Part shown: piece after piece, positions 24,277-37,410 of the stretch
How positions within the stretch are numbered: position 1 is the stretch's first letter
Layout of the letters: each line of letters starts with the position of its first letter
From: Pseudoscleropodium purum
Taxonomy: Eukaryota; Streptophyta; Bryopsida; Hypnales; Brachytheciaceae
Reading direction: 5' to 3'
DNA length: 64,000 nucleotides
Assembly: GCA_963969395.1 (NCBI GenBank)
Contig: OZ017799.1
Location: 18,106,501-18,170,500, forward strand
Made by a program: the position numbers and the translations under genes
The notes under the pieces: model-generated
The model's input: only the letters and a program-made list of their open reading frames with translations
Database searches by the model: none
What the model was told of the DNA's origin: nothing

Positions 24277-26738
24277 TCAAAATCTAATTGATGAAGAGTT
24301 GAAAATTGGAGCAAGACTTCACACTATGTTCCAAGTCCCACATCACTCCAAAACACCTAAATGGCAGCAATTTTTGAGAGTTTTGGTGCCAAAGAAGTGG
24401 GATTTGGAGGTTGAATTAGATGACGGTTTAGCCAAATTGAAAACCCAACTCAACCTTTGGATCCTAACTATTAATTTGAATATTAAATGAAGATAAAAAC
24501 ACCATATAAAACATTCTCCTAGATTGAAATTTTCCCATAACTTATTCAATGCAATTTTGATGCTACAAGTGCCCCCAAATAGATTTATGACCTTTTGACC
24601 CATTTCAGGGTACTAAACTACTATTCCTTTTGTCCCATTATGCTCTTCTTGTTGGCATGAATTTGTTGTCCTAAGAAATCTTTATGGTTTGATGTAGAAA
24701 GAAGGGCCTAAAAATGAATTCTTGAGAGTTCTACATTCTTTTACTCTAGTGTGGCTAGACTACTTTATTAAAGATTAGCAATTTAATTCAAGCCTTGTCT
24801 ATAGTGGCCCCACTCCCAGTGAAAATCCAAAGTCTAATTCTCTTTCCACCTAATTCAAGCATACTAATGCTATATGTACTTATTGATCTAGAGAAACCGA
24901 CCCATTTCCAACCACTTAAGCATGTGGAATGCAGATTTTTTGAGTGCAATAATTTTCCCTTACATAGAAATAGAGTTTAGAAGGATTACATCTTTTTTTA
25001 GAATTTTTTAATTCAAAATATAATTATTATGAATTTTTTAGCCAAATTGTACTATACGACCTATACTAATCATGTAGGCTTCTCTATTTTTAACCATAGA
25101 TTGGTTGCAAATCAACCAAAGGCTGATTGCAATATTGAGAGCCTTGCAATCAATCATCATGCACCACGACTAGTATGGGAACCGTGCCACAACTTCACAG
25201 AAATAGAACAACCTACAGGTTGGAAATGGGGGGTGATTAGAAATGGGTCGGCTCCTATATCTAACTTAATCATATTGCATGAGCTAACTAAAATCAACTC
25301 ATAATATTCAAATCAAGAAAGGCAATCCAATGCAATACGGAAATTATACCACACTAGACAAATTAGTGGCTAGTAGTGCTCCCTCACATGGCCCCCTAAA
25401 GCTCAATTTTTAGCATCCCATAACTATATTTTTAAAACTAAATAATAACTAAATTTTTTTGGACAATAGGAGAGTATCAAATTCTACTTACAAATCAAAT
25501 AGTTAGATTTTTAAAATTATTATTTTCGAGCTTAATCCAAAACATTTTGTTTAACACAAAGATCATTTTTAGATGAAGGGAATATATGATATTATACATG
25601 AGACAAGTTGGGACTCAGAGGTGGGACTTTAACCTTCACACTATAAATTTTCAAGTTCCACATTTGATCTTTTTTTAATTCACCTTCTCCAACTCAAGAA
25701 AGTTGGAATTTGGGCTTGATATGTGATTGAGAAATTAACCCCAAAATGCCTAAGGCACCATATTTTAGTGTCTATAATACTTTGAAGCTAAATAAAACCT
25801 AATCGAGTTTCTATTTTTAGTAGTTTCTATTTTTAGTAGTTTCTATTTTTGAAAACTTCTTCTTGAAGTCTAATCTTAGCATCAAAAATTCAATTTTGAA
25901 AATGATTGATTATGATTTTTCTATTCAAGATTTTGTGCCAGGGTGTCCATAGCAATCTTGACTTTCTCTAGTGTCAAGAGCTCTTGGAAATGAGCCTCAA
26001 ATACACTAAATTTTGGAGAGATTCACATTAGAAATTCATTTAAAAAAATTATAGAAGAGATTTTGAGAAGCCCTAAATTGATCCGGGTTATGCATGCTAT
26101 GACCTTTAATCTCTTATTTTTTGGGTGACCAAATTTTCAGATTTGACTTGTGAAAAGAGAATTGAAAGACTTCAAATCACTTTCATAGTTTTAACACCCA
26201 CATGATCAAACGTTATAATCTTTCAATTCGTAAGTGATATTGTTGTGCTTTCTTTTCCTATGTGATCTCTAATATATCTCGTTTGCATTTGTAAAGTTAT
26301 AATTTAAAAAAAATTGATAAAACTTATCAAAATGTGCTTTTTTTTTTAAAATGCCATGCTCTTCTTGAATCGCTACTGGTACTATGTCTTGGATGATGAT
26401 GTTAGTTTGGGTACTATTAGGGTTCTTGCATTCTCTCTTGTTCCTTGTCCTCGTGCTTGTTTGAACTTTGGGCCAGTCTTAGAATTATGCAGCTCACGAT
26501 GAATTAGACATCTTTAGGTTAGCATCTTACAGAAACGTGACTGTTCATTAAAGTAATGGACAATGTGTTGTAAAAGTCATGATCACTACTGGTGCTATGT
26601 CTTGGAAGAGCTTCACTTGTTCATTGTTCATTAGGACTAGGTGACCTACTTTAACTATGTACTTAAATGACCTTGCAATGTTAAGGAGTCGAGAGGACAA
26701 ATGCGCTGGCAGAGCCTGCGGACCACGATTTAACGGAG

Positions 26739-28826
26739 ATGCCCCAGGGCATGGCTCTAATCAAAGGGTCGAAGAAGATAACGGGAATGGGTATGGAAAC
26801 AGCTACCCTGGTAGTGCTGGAGAAGAGCGGTCTTTGGGTTCCAAGGGACGAGTTGCCCAGTTTTCTTCAAATTGATCCGTCCGCTATCCAATTCGAGGAG
26901 CCTGTACACGACGAGTTGGGTTGGGCTGACGTTGTAAGTTCTTGCAAGTGGATCGGTTGTGACTTTGCTGTCAGAAGGTTCGAGTCTGCTGCAATTGACG
27001 TGCCTGGTTGGAAAAACGAGCAGCTGCTGATGAAGGTTGGTTTTGTAGCGAATTTGCGACACCCTCATATTGTCCGGCTGGTAGGGTTTGGGCAAGGTGC
27101 AGAACAAATTGTTGTCCTGACGGAGCTGATGGATGCTGATTTGCGATACTTCATGAGAGAGAAGTTGGAGTCTTTCCCAATACCGAAACCACGGCCTTTC
27201 AAGCGTCCTGAAGAACTGGACATCATAACCCAGATTGCTAAGGGCATGCATTACATGCACACAAAGCAATATGCGCATGGGGATCTCAAGTGCTCGAACA
27301 TTATGGTCGAGAAATTCGGCGGGTATCTTGAAGTGAAGATTGGTGACCTTCCGGGCTCTCAGAAACTTGGCAAAGTTTGGGATGCGGAGGCGTTCGATCA
27401 AGCAAGTGAGATGAGGCGGCCCTGATGGACTGCACCCGAGGCTCTTGATCTTTATGGTGGGAAGGAGCCTTCCAGCGAGTTGTTGAAGAAAAACGACGTC
27501 TATAGCTTCGGGATGATTTGCTATGAAGTTGTGACAGGAAAATATCCTTTTAATGATATAAACGGAGTCGAACTACTGAAGCAGATCCATGCAGGCGTGA
27601 GGCCGGAGCTCCCTGGCGATTTGGATGAGGATCTCAAGGGTCTCATAAAAAAGTGTTGGGATCATGACCCCCAAAAGCGGCCAGAATTTGATGAAATTAT
27701 TCCCCTTTTGAATTATATTACATCCAAGAAGCCTGTTATTGAGTGGAACAAGTTTTCTGGCAAAGCCATGGTGCTTAGCCTCATGAAGAAGATTCCCCGA
27801 GTTCATGGAGTCTTCACTGGACTGCTGGGGATGGTCCGGCAAGGCAAGGGACATGCTATTGATCCTTCACATGATTCAAGTTTGTGGGGTGTGAAGGGCG
27901 ATGGTGGGTTTCAGCGAAGTGACAGTGCTCTGTCAATACCCGAGCATTTGCGAATTCAACCGGACAAACTTGACAAAGTGCGACGCATTGGGAAGGGGGC
28001 TTTTGCTATAGTGTACGAGGCAACCTGACTGGGTTGCACGTTCTCTGTGAAGGTGCTCAAATACCCCTCAACCCCCTTAAACATCCGAGCTCTGCAGCAA
28101 GAAGTCGACTTTCTGATCAACCTAAGTCGCCATCCTTGCATTGCCCAGATGATTGGGTTGTCTGTGGATTCCAATCAACGGTGCTCCACTGTGATGGAGT
28201 TTATGGATGGCAATTTGAATGACTTAATTAAATCTCGAATGAGGAAAAGGACCTCAGTTACAGCGAAGGTGAAAGCGCTCCTGGACGGCGTGGTAGTGCC
28301 TTTTGAGCTCCATGGAGCTCTGCCCATCATCTCCAAGATTGCATTGGGAATGGCATTTCTTCACCCCCAGGGCGTGGTGCATCGAGACTTGAAGTCCGGG
28401 AATGTGCTAGCGAAGGAACATGCCGAGAGCATCGATGCGAAGCTGGTGGACTTCGAGATGTCGCTGCATGAGCTTGAAAGCCAAGGACATGGCTCCTACT
28501 TGGGTATTGGCACTGGCTTCTGGCGTGCGCCAGAACTTTTTCCAGGAGGTGACAGTTTGAAGAAGCCCGACCTGAAGGCAGCTGACGTCTATAGTTTCGC
28601 CATGATATGCTATGAAGTTTTGACAGGAAAAAAGCCGTTCTCACATCTACTACCTACAGACTATACTCCTGTGATTGAAGGGGAAAGACCAGCGCTGCCT
28701 GCTCTGTTGCATCCAGGGCTAAAGGCGCTTGTTCAGCAATGCTGGCATGGAAAGCCTGTGAAGAGACCCAACTTCACAGAGATATGTGAAGAACTCCAGA
28801 AGATTCGGCAGCCATTATCAAGCTGA
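26739..28826 (+). pseudogene. Tandem dual-kinase reading frame with two in-frame TGA codons
   Basis: One frame runs ~695 codons, broken only by TGA at 27,423 and 28,026. Kinase lobe 1 (first ~250 codons) has HPHIVRLVGFG, but its VAIK-type lysine is arginine (FAVRRF), HRD is HGD (AHGDLKCSN) and DFG is lost (GDLPGS), so its ancestor was probably a pseudokinase. WTAPEAL and DVYSFGMICYEVVTGKYPF follow the first TGA. Lobe 2 has GKGAFAIVYEAT before the second TGA, then FSVKVL, HRDLKSGNVL, DFE for DFG, RAPELF and DVYSFAMICYEVLTGKKPF. TGA sits where family members have Arg/Lys (first) and Trp (second), so single transitions explain both. The first in-frame ATG is 26,739; a stop at 26,682 closes the frame upstream, so the true N-terminus is missing or on an unseen exon. 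No frameshift, so decay looks recent. Confidence 0.85.
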
Positions 28827-31800
28827 ATCTTGTAGATTATACAATCCCATGTTGGTGCTGCAACCGATCCCCAACTGCGTCAGAATCCTGGGATTTACTG
28901 TCGTGATGAACAGCGCTAAATTTAAAATGATATTTAGTGTTATGTTACATATAGTGTTACTTACCCTCTTACCTGACTCACTTTAATTCTCTTTTGGATA
29001 ACTTGTCAACATGAATACTACTATGTAGTGGTTGGAAATGCAAGTAAAACCCAGCAATATATGCATTTGTCAACTGTAGACCATCTTGAAACCATCTTCG
29101 ACTACTTCTCCAAGCGATCTCCTTCAAGGGCCTTACATCGCTTGGAGGTCCTCTTGGAGCAGTCACCAAGTTTTTTCTTCTGGTGAGCTTCATGACGCCC
29201 TTCCTACGTCTCAAAGTCTGTCATGACAATCAGTCTACAACTATACCCAGAACTCTCACTTTTCATATCTTATGGACATACATTGATAATTCTCTTTGTT
29301 GCTGCATGTTTGAGTAGAGCACCTTCTGAATTAGTGAGTCTCTGAAACAGTGGTGAATGATCAAAGTCATTATAATGTTGCTTTTCAAGCACCAAATTTG
29401 TGACATTGAAGTACAGGTAATCTTAAATTATGGGTAGCAAGGACTCGTGTAGATCTGAGGCCCGAGACGAGTACTTGGAAAAGTGCCAAATTCTTGAGAT
29501 CTTTTTCATTACAGCAATTTTGAAGATTCGAGTGATGGGAGCATTAATTTTGAGCAATTAATTACTTACTGTGGTTATCTGGAATATTGTATTTTGCAGC
29601 TTCAATTCCAAGCTCGCAGAATGTGTAGAGTACATTGGTCTCAGAGAGTTCGCGAACTCTTTGATGTGTGATAATATGAAAGAGAAGGTAATAAAGGTGG
29701 TGAGGCTGAAGATCTAACGACTCACTATCGTGATTGAACTAGATCAATAGCTTGAGGACAATGCGGATCCTTGCTGAACGTCCGTTTGAAGGTCTCTTGC
29801 GCATTTGATTTGAAACTCGACAAATGGTGTGATCTGTTATGTCATGGGCGAGGTTTTATTTGTATGCTTCGGCTCGCTTTGTCCAATGCCAGAGATCGCT
29901 GAATTCATAATGAAATCTTAGACTGGTTTTGCAGAAGGACCATCATCGTCAGTTCCGTTATACTGGAGGTATTCCATCCATCATTTTCTTGTCTACATTA
30001 CATTGCTATGCCGATGCATATGCAAATTAATATGCATATTACATTTCATCCACGATATTGTTTGCAGATAATTAAGCGAGGAGTCCCATCCTCATCCCCC
30101 GCTAGCTTCCTAAAGCATTAATCCCTTGCGCGCTTGCTTGAGAGTCCACCGTCCCATATCAGTAGAATTGCGTCAATTTAAGGTAATTGACGTTAGCAAG
30201 TTTGCTTTCAGGAAAATGCAATTGAAACCTTAATGCAGATGGAAATGGCCTGAGTCTCAAATTTCTTACGCCTTGTAAGATCAGACTTAGTCAAATTTCC
30301 TGATACCTTCAAATTTTAGCAGTTCTTACAACCAATAACATTTCAACCGGAGCTTTCCGAAACGATTCAACAATCAGCGACCTCCAATCTCGAAGGAGGC
30401 TTTAGTTCCAAGTTGAACTGCCGAATGCGACTGCCCCTTCACGTTTGGAACAGTAAAAGGAATTCACTCTTCTATGGTTCCTATGTGTTTGCACTTCCCT
30501 ACTGGGCACTGCATTGGGCGATCCTGCTTTGCAAGGATAGACAGATACCACTTTCTCCTGGTGCCACATATGATTATAGAGTAAAAGGATTGCAACAGAG
30601 AGGTTTGAACGTTTTCCTGAAGCTAGCTAGAAACGACGCCATTCATTTCCACAAATGAGATTGTAAGACTGTTTCAAAGAAACACACGCATGAACTACGT
30701 CTCAAATAATCAGTTGGAACAGAAGTTTCCACGGCGATGGCGAATTATCTTTTCCCGGAGTGCAAAACATACTAACAGCAGCAAAAAGGAGCATTTCAGT
30801 TGGGTACTAGGTCTTGAGATTTCATGAGAGAAGGCAGTATACATGTATTGTCAAAAAATGCTATTGTAGACTTAATACAGACTAGTATGCCCCGTGCCAT
30901 TGCCACGGTCAAAACAAAAACAAAAACAATTAAAAAAATTTTAATTCATAAAAACTTTGAAATTCAATACCTTTCATGCCTTAAGTCAGAATGCCACGAA
31001 ACCAAGCCCGTGCACCCCTTCTCACCAAGGGCTTTTTGATGATACCAAACACATGAATGGGAGACACACGGTTTAGGAGATCTCAACATAACAAACAAAC
31101 TTAATAGAAGGATGTTATAATCTCACGAAGATAAATCGTGGAAGAAAGTGGAAATAGGAACTTATATTGTATATATAAGAACATAACTATTGGTTGCATT
31201 TGGTATAAAAGCTTAAAATTTTTGTTTACATATTCCAAATTTCTACAATGTAGGAAATATTCCAATTTTCAATCTGACATTTAACCCTTGGAGCATTCTG
31301 ATGTCCAATTTCTGGATGGCAAAGAGATTGAAAATCAGTTTTCTTTCTCATTATTGCTTGGTTGAAAGTCATTTAATTTGTGGAGATACTTTATCAAGTT
31401 ATTGTCTGATCCAATGGTTGGATTTGGTGTTACTAGAGTTCATATTTTTTGTAAATTACAAATGTGGAAGTGTGTCAAGCCAAAACTTGTATTGACTTTG
31501 ATTCAATATTGGAATTGTAAAAATGAGGTCATAGATTTAAAGAACACAAAAATTTCAAAAAATCACCGTATCAAAAGAACCTCATTTCAAATCCATTCCA
31601 GTGAGTAGTACTCAAAAAAAGATAAAATTTTGCTTGTAATTGAATTTAGAAGGAATTTTGAAATTTTCCTTTCAAATTTTATAAAAGAAATATCAGTGAT
31701 AGTACTAGTGAATCTGATTGGATGGATGGAATCTAAAACTTAAAATCCACAACTTTTATTTGTGTATCAATTCCTAAATATTCTTCCAAATATTGTTTTA

Positions 31801-32689
31801 TAACGGTTTTTCCCAAATTGTCAATTTGGGAGAAGGATTTGGACATTTAGGGGTTAAGCCAAGTAGGAAACTAGAAAAGATTCTCTCCCTTCCCAAAAAA
31901 AACATTTTACAAATGATTGATATCCGCTTGATACAATCCTTGCAACTTCCACAAACCCTAAAAAAAAACCTCTAAAAAATCAACTTTGTATTAGAACAAA
32001 GATTGAAACTGGAATAAGATAACTACACCTAAAATTGCACAAATAAGCAATTCATCATAGTTCCCATTATAATGTTGAATTTTTTTTTGTGAATTCTTGT
32101 TAATAGTCAAAAGGAAATTTTAGATTCTCTTAGAATACATTGTTTCAATACTATGTGATTAAACTATGAATTTTTTAAAAGCTAAAAATAGGATTTAGGG
32201 CAACCAACTATAGATTCTCATGAATAGTGGAAATACATTTTAGGCAAGAGTCTAAATTTTGCGGTTTTAGAGAGCATTTGAAATTAGGTGTAGTTACTTC
32301 ATGTACTAAGAGCTAGCAAAGCCTTCATTCTCAAAGGTGAATAGTCTCAAAGCCATACCAACATTGCAATTCCCGTGATTGTCCTCAATACACGGTAAAA
32401 TATTGAAATCCCCTCAAAAAGAACTTCGGAGATATCCATTTGACACATTGCTTGAGTTCACAATTTAAAAAAACAAACTCAATTGTACAGAAAAGTTAAC
32501 GTGAAAATTGAGATGCATGACTGAGTTGGAAGTGGAATAGGGACTCAAAGATTGAAACCCCCAAGGAAGGAAAAAAAGCTTCAAAGGTCATTGAAATACA
32601 ATGGACACAATCCTTTCCAATTTTACACCCCAATTGGACTAGGACAAATGTTAAAGTGATTGTGGACACTTATTTTTGTCACCTTAACT
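28827..32689. other. Intergenic DNA downstream of the kinase pseudogene
   Basis: The first ~2 kb has balanced composition and may contain exons of a decayed gene (see 29,600-29,687). The rest becomes AT-rich. A frame at 30,413-30,658 (81 codons) is open but unrecognised. No RNA gene seen. Confidence 0.5.
29600..29687 (+). pseudogene. Exon-like segment of unknown gene
   Basis: An 88-bp stretch bounded by attttgcag and aagGTAATA, i.e. good acceptor and donor sites. In the phase after the first base it encodes FNSKLAECVEYIGLREFANS followed by LMCDNMKEK. Composition and helical pattern look like real protein. I cannot name the family; an N-terminal piece of a kinase like the one at 26.7 kb is possible but unsupported by alignment. 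Confidence 0.3.
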
Positions 32690-34100
32690 CCTAAAGTTCC
32701 ATGACTATGTTTTCACCAAAAACGCTTGCTAGAAAATTGCTTTTCTTTTAGTACAAATATCACATTTTTGAAAAAAACTATTTTGACACATATCACTATA
32801 GAATCTTGTAATATGCTGACTTGAGAATATGTGGTAAAAATTTCAAAAATTTCTACCACATAGATTGCAAGATATAAGTATTCAAACTTAGTGAAATCGT
32901 TTTTTTGCCCTATGAAAAATAGGATTGTGCACTTCACAAGCTTGTTTTTCAATGAAAAAATGTCCAAAATGGTGGTGCTACTTTAGATTCTTTTTCCTAA
33001 ACAAATTAGTCACATGCTTGAAAATTTCCAAGTTATTTGGAATTGTACAATAAATAGGAAAAAATTAGTAAATAGATTGTAGTAGAAAATGATTCAAAAT
33101 ACTAAATTGTTAAAAATTTAGTTATGGAATTACAAAACACCAATCTCAATGGTTACAATTCTATAACAAACAATCTATATCCTATGATTTTATTTTATTT
33201 TCCAAAAATATTGAAAAAGTGAGTAAGATAAAGCTTATTTTAGAGTAGAGAATCTATAACTCCCTATAAACAAAAAATCCTCATAACTTTTGATTCATTG
33301 TATCAAAATGCAATGATTGAAAGTTTTCCATGTGTATATATTTCAAATGCCATGAAATTTATTGCATATGAAAGATATTCCTTATTCCCACCTTCTATTA
33401 AACTTTGGACCAAAAATATGGAAATATCTAGTCCCACATTCTACACCTGCCCAAAATTGCTATATAGCCAAAAACTACGTATTGGTCTTTTAGGGGTTAA
33501 AACAACCTTTTACCAAGTGATTTGGGTATTTGGTTTCTTAAAATATTTTTTGGTAACTTTTCATTGAAAGAAAAATGAAATTGGCATCTAATGCAAATCA
33601 TTTCACAATCTTTGGACCTTCATGGAGTTAATTACAATTTTTTGAAGTTAAAACACAATGGTCACTATAAGCATTGACTTCATGTCCTAAAATGTTTATT
33701 GTTTGTACATTGATGACGCAGTAAAGAATTTGACATGTATCCATTCTTTTTATTGGACACTTTTAGAGTCTAAACTATTTTAAAACCTCCTACCTTAGTG
33801 AAACACGTGTCCCTCACATATTGTACCCAATAGTTAGAGGCAACATTCTCGACCAATATAATAATGAATTGAAGTATAGTCAGTAAAATTCAACAAATGC
33901 CTAAAAATAGGAAGAAGTTTGATTTTTTCCATACAATTTTTTTTCTTTTAGAAAAATTATATCTTATAAATTTTGGCATTTGATGATTTTAGAAATATTT
34001 TTTGTCAACCCTAACCACTAGATATGGTTTTCAAAACTAGAGTTCAAGTAATGGCTTGTACAAAAAGACAATATGAAGCTACATTTAATTGCAGGATTGC
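32690..34100 (+). repeat. Composite dispersed repeat R1 + R2
   Basis: 32,690-33,540 matches 1-860 (R1), and 33,550-33,800 matches 21,570-21,790 and 44,930-45,190 (R2). The junction phrase gatttgggtattt after a 'ttttaccaa' word also appears at 44,900-44,930, and gtgattgtggacacttatt occurs at 32,655 and 44,865. R1 and R2 may therefore be parts of one longer element, most complete here. No protein domain is visible. Confidence 0.6.
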
Positions 34101-35044
34101 CTACAAAATGGACCTAGTAGGTTGGATTTATCCTGGGGGAAAATGAAGGAATTTATTAGTTATAATATAATTTTGTTTTGCAAGTTTGAATTCATGTTTG
34201 CAATTAAAGACCCCAAATTAGGAAGGAGAGGTTCAAAACATACCCTAGACAATAAAAAATAGACAATTTTTTTTACTTTTATCCTTGGAGAACCCCAAAA
34301 TTTCCTTGTTGGGCCCACTTCATGGGTAGGATTTAGTGTCTTACTAATCCCACATCCACTAAAAAGTTCACTATCCATTTACAACTAGGCTACGGAAAGG
34401 AAGGCCATTTAAAGTACCAATGTTTTTGTCTTTTTGCGATTTGTTGTCAATTTGCACATTGCATTCACTTAGGTACTTGTCCATCCTTCAATTCTGGAAT
34501 CAATGCTGGTGCATACAATTCGATAACACAAGATCAACAAATGCTGGAATTAAAAAAAAATATACTTCCTCCATTTGAAGAACATTACTAAAAGGTTTGG
34601 CGAAATTAATCTGCCAAGAAAGCCCTACCGACACTACAACTCCTGTGATTGTCCTCAAAACACTGTAAAACATTGAAAATCACTTTGAAAAGAGCAAAGT
34701 GAGAGTCAAAGTGATGGTTTGCTAGCTTCTACATTGAATAAATAGAAAAATGCATCTAAAAATATGTAAAAGTAAACTTTAACTGAAGTGCATTACTAGA
34801 AACAATTGACCTGGCATGCGTAAAGTCAATGTGATGGTTATGTTTAATTAAGGTGTGGTACTTTAGTATTTAAGCACTTTCGTATACTTCGGTGGTTCCT
34901 TTTCTGCAGTAGCTAAGCAAATAATAATTCCAAAGTTTATAGGGTCCAGCTTCCAAGTTTCTTAAATAACTTTCAAAACATTGTAGAGAGTAATTTTGCT
35001 CTTCGTAGGGAGGAGGTAACCAAGGTTTCACACACGTTGAATTC
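34101..35044. other. 5' flank of RING copy A
   Basis: AT-rich DNA grading into gene-like sequence. The last ~60 bp resemble the DNA before copy C (a ggaggtaaccaaggtttca word at about 35,010 and its counterpart at 45,718), so the duplication included at least some leader sequence. Confidence 0.5.
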
Positions 35045-37410
35045 ATGGCTCTTGGGTATGAGAATTTGAATCTAAACTCAGAGATTAGTGAATTCATGGA
35101 TCAACCTTCTGTGCAACGTGAGCATGTTGTCACTATTCCATCTCCTACAGATGCTTCCAGTATCACGTCTTCAAGTGTTGTTGCAGTAGGTTTTCAAACT
35201 GTGGATTCGCCATGTGAAGATGTTCCAACAGGTACATCATAATCTTATAACCAATCTTTCAGCCAATTTATGCACAGCCTGGTCCAGGAATTCATACCAA
35301 TTGATCACGTGAGTTTCATGTTCGGTTACTTGTATTTTGAAGACATAGCAATTGATTTGTATGTGGGCGTCACGCGATGGATTGAAGTGTACTAAACAAT
35401 TTCATACGAATCTTCAAAGGTTTATGATGGGTTATGAATTGAAAAATTCACGACAAATCGGTACATAACATAATTTCAGAAGATGGATTGAAGTGCACTA
35501 AACAATTTCATATGAATCTTTGAATTTCGAAGGTTTATGATGGATTACGAATTGAAAAATTCACGACAAATCTGTACATAACATACTTTCAGAAGATGGG
35601 TTGAAGTGTACTAAACAATTTCATACGAATCTTTGAATTTCAAAGGTCTATGATGGGTTACGAATTGAAAAACTCATGACAAATCTGTACATAACATAAT
35701 TTCAAAAGGAATGCATAAACTCTGAGCAAATTATTTCAATGCTTGTTTTTTTTGTTGAACAATCGTCATAGTTGTGTTCCACGAGGGTTAGTAGATCAAA
35801 CGAGAGCCACGTGTTGCAAGTGCGATGATAGTTACAAGAGTGAAGTCCTAGATTGATGCAAGGCTTCTTTTCTTTCTCTTTTTTCTTTCCTCTGCAAACT
35901 TGTCCATAATTGCAGGCCAACAACCATGGTTTCTTGCAGCTGCTGCGTCTACTACTTCCGCTGCAAACACACAAGGCCGGAGCCGTGCGCCACGACAACG
36001 AAGACGTGGATCATGGAGTTATCCTCGTTTGTGGTTGACCTTTGATTTCTGCAACACAAGCCTCCAGACTCTGCTCCTCGTTACTTTCCTTCCCGTCTTC
36101 CGAGACGCGTATGCACAGGCGACTCTGCGAGCCTACGTCATTGGTTTTGGAATTGGACACGTGCTGTACTCCACCTTCAAATGTTTAAGAGAGCTTCGGT
36201 TCAACCGACTTCTTCCTCAAGTAGGCCAGTCACAAACAAATTTGGGGTAAACATTCGCTCATCTTGGAGTATTAATTTGGTGGTATTAGGTTAGCGGTTG
36301 GTATTGGATATGTCTACTTTAAACATTCACTCATTTTGTAGCTTTTGTTTTTATCTTTTCTTCAATCCTCGCAACAAAGGATTTTGTCACCAAGATCAGT
36401 AGTCACCCAATTGACTAGGTTTCATGATTTGGATGAAGGATGATTTGATTGTGACTCTTTGTGCAGGCTCAAAAAGATCCTCTTGAAGTTGTGGTGGATA
36501 TCGTTGAATAGTTTCTTTCAGCTTTGGATTGGGGTTGGCTTAGGGATAGTTTACACACATTGGAAAACAAGGCAAATTCCCCATTTGAACTGGTGCAAAT
36601 CCTAACCTCTAACAGACCAAGGAATCAATAGCTAGAAGAGTTGAAATCAATATCACTTAGGAAGGACAATGTCAAAATGTATCAATTATGAACAAAAAAT
36701 TATACCTTGCAAATTTTGATTACAAAAATAGAGCTAGAAAGTTGCAATGATCTACTTTCAATAAACTATTCGAAAGTGAAGTTCTATATTGTCATTTTGG
36801 GCACATTAGTAGGGATTCTTTATGGTGGTTTAAAAACTTCTCCTTAGTGACTTCTTAATCTATTTTTCCTTTAATTTCCTTAAGTTTTTTCTTTTTCTTT
36901 TCTTATTATTAATAGTCATTTAGTTTGTGCACTAACATGCTGGGTTTGATTTCTTGTGCGGCAAGTAGGCTTTGCACAATATTCCTTGCCATTGCTTGCT
37001 TTGGTTATGTACTTGCAGTGACATGCGGTACTATGGTGTCTATATGGTGTGGTGTAAGAATCCGAAAGGCAAATATGATTTGGACACTGCCAGTGTACAA
37101 ACTTTATACCCAAGTTTTTGACCTTGAAGCAAATCAAACCAGTAATAAAGAAGACAACAACATGAGGGATTCAATTGGAGGAGATCTGAGAGTTGAAGTA
37201 CCTACAGCTGAAGTTGTCGAGTGTTGCATTTGCCTCGATCCAATTGAAGGTGTGGAGGTGAAGGAAATGCCTTGCATGCATCATTTTCATGTCAAGTGTA
37301 TTGATCGATGGCTCAAGATCAATAGGTCTTGCCCCATTTGCAAGAGTGAAGTTGGGACATCTATTAGAGCATTTGAAAATGAACCCACTTTTGAGATGAT
37401 AATGGTATAA
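35045..37410 (+). CDS. Membrane RING-H2 E3 ubiquitin ligase (copy A)
   Basis: Four exons with continuous phase: 35045-35231, 35916-36246, 36467-36592, 36924-37410, giving 376 residues. Exon 1 is Ser/Thr-rich. Exons 2-4 supply hydrophobic segments (LQTLLLVTFLPVF, AYVIGFGIGHVLY, FFQLWIGVGLGIVY, and CTIFLAIACFGYVLAV). Residues ~315-355 are a complete RING-H2: C-x2-C-x13-C-x-H-x2-H-x2-C-x10-C-x2-C, with PCMHHFHVKCIDRWL and SCPICK. This plan recalls the plant At1g12760/At4g11680 class of multipass membrane E3 ligases, though the N-terminal half is diverged. Copies B (41 kb), C (45.7 kb) and D (21 kb) are related and on the same strand. Intron 1 holds a three-unit minisatellite, intron 2 a MITE scrap. 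It looks functional, but expression is unproven. Confidence 0.75.
35376..35706 (+). repeat. Three-unit minisatellite in intron 1 of RING copy A
   Basis: Units at 35,376-35,481, 35,482-35,594 and 35,595-35,706 each begin gatggattgaagtg-like and contain actaaacaatttcata, gaattgaaaaattcacgaca and gtacataacat. Copy C has a single unit in its intron 1 (46,087-46,205), so the array expanded in copy A after the duplication. Confidence 0.9.
36247..36336 (+). mobile_element. Half-MITE scrap flanked by a direct repeat, RING A intron 2
   Basis: 36,279-36,320 contains tggtattaggttagcggttg followed by gtattgg and tgtctac, nearly identical to the right arm of the foldback MITE at 63,341-63,565. It is flanked by taaacattcgctcat (36,248) and taaacattcactcat (36,319). 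The orthologous stretch in copy B has only one taaacattcgctca and no insert, which supports insertion or duplication in copy A. Confidence 0.65.

Larger units (their letters stand above)
21791..26656. other. AT-rich intergenic block, no gene recognised
   Basis: Nearly 5 kb of repeat-derived DNA between the RING relic and the kinase pseudogene. R6 (22,380-22,910) and a direct-repeat pair (23,407-24,276) are listed separately. Around 24,618 (ctattccttttgtccc) and 25,460 (gacaataggagagta) are two Stowaway-end-like words in inverse orientation, too weak to call an element. A small tandem of ttctatttttagtag units lies near 25,810-25,850. Confidence 0.55.

Noticed and set aside
26757..27401. A 214-codon minus-strand open frame
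   Set aside because: Antisense of the first kinase lobe.
26739..28826. Selenocysteine or programmed readthrough at the two kinase TGA codons
   Set aside because: Land plants are not known to use selenocysteine, the TGA positions replace ordinary Arg/Trp-type residues, and the first lobe lacks catalytic motifs. Pseudogene decay is simpler.
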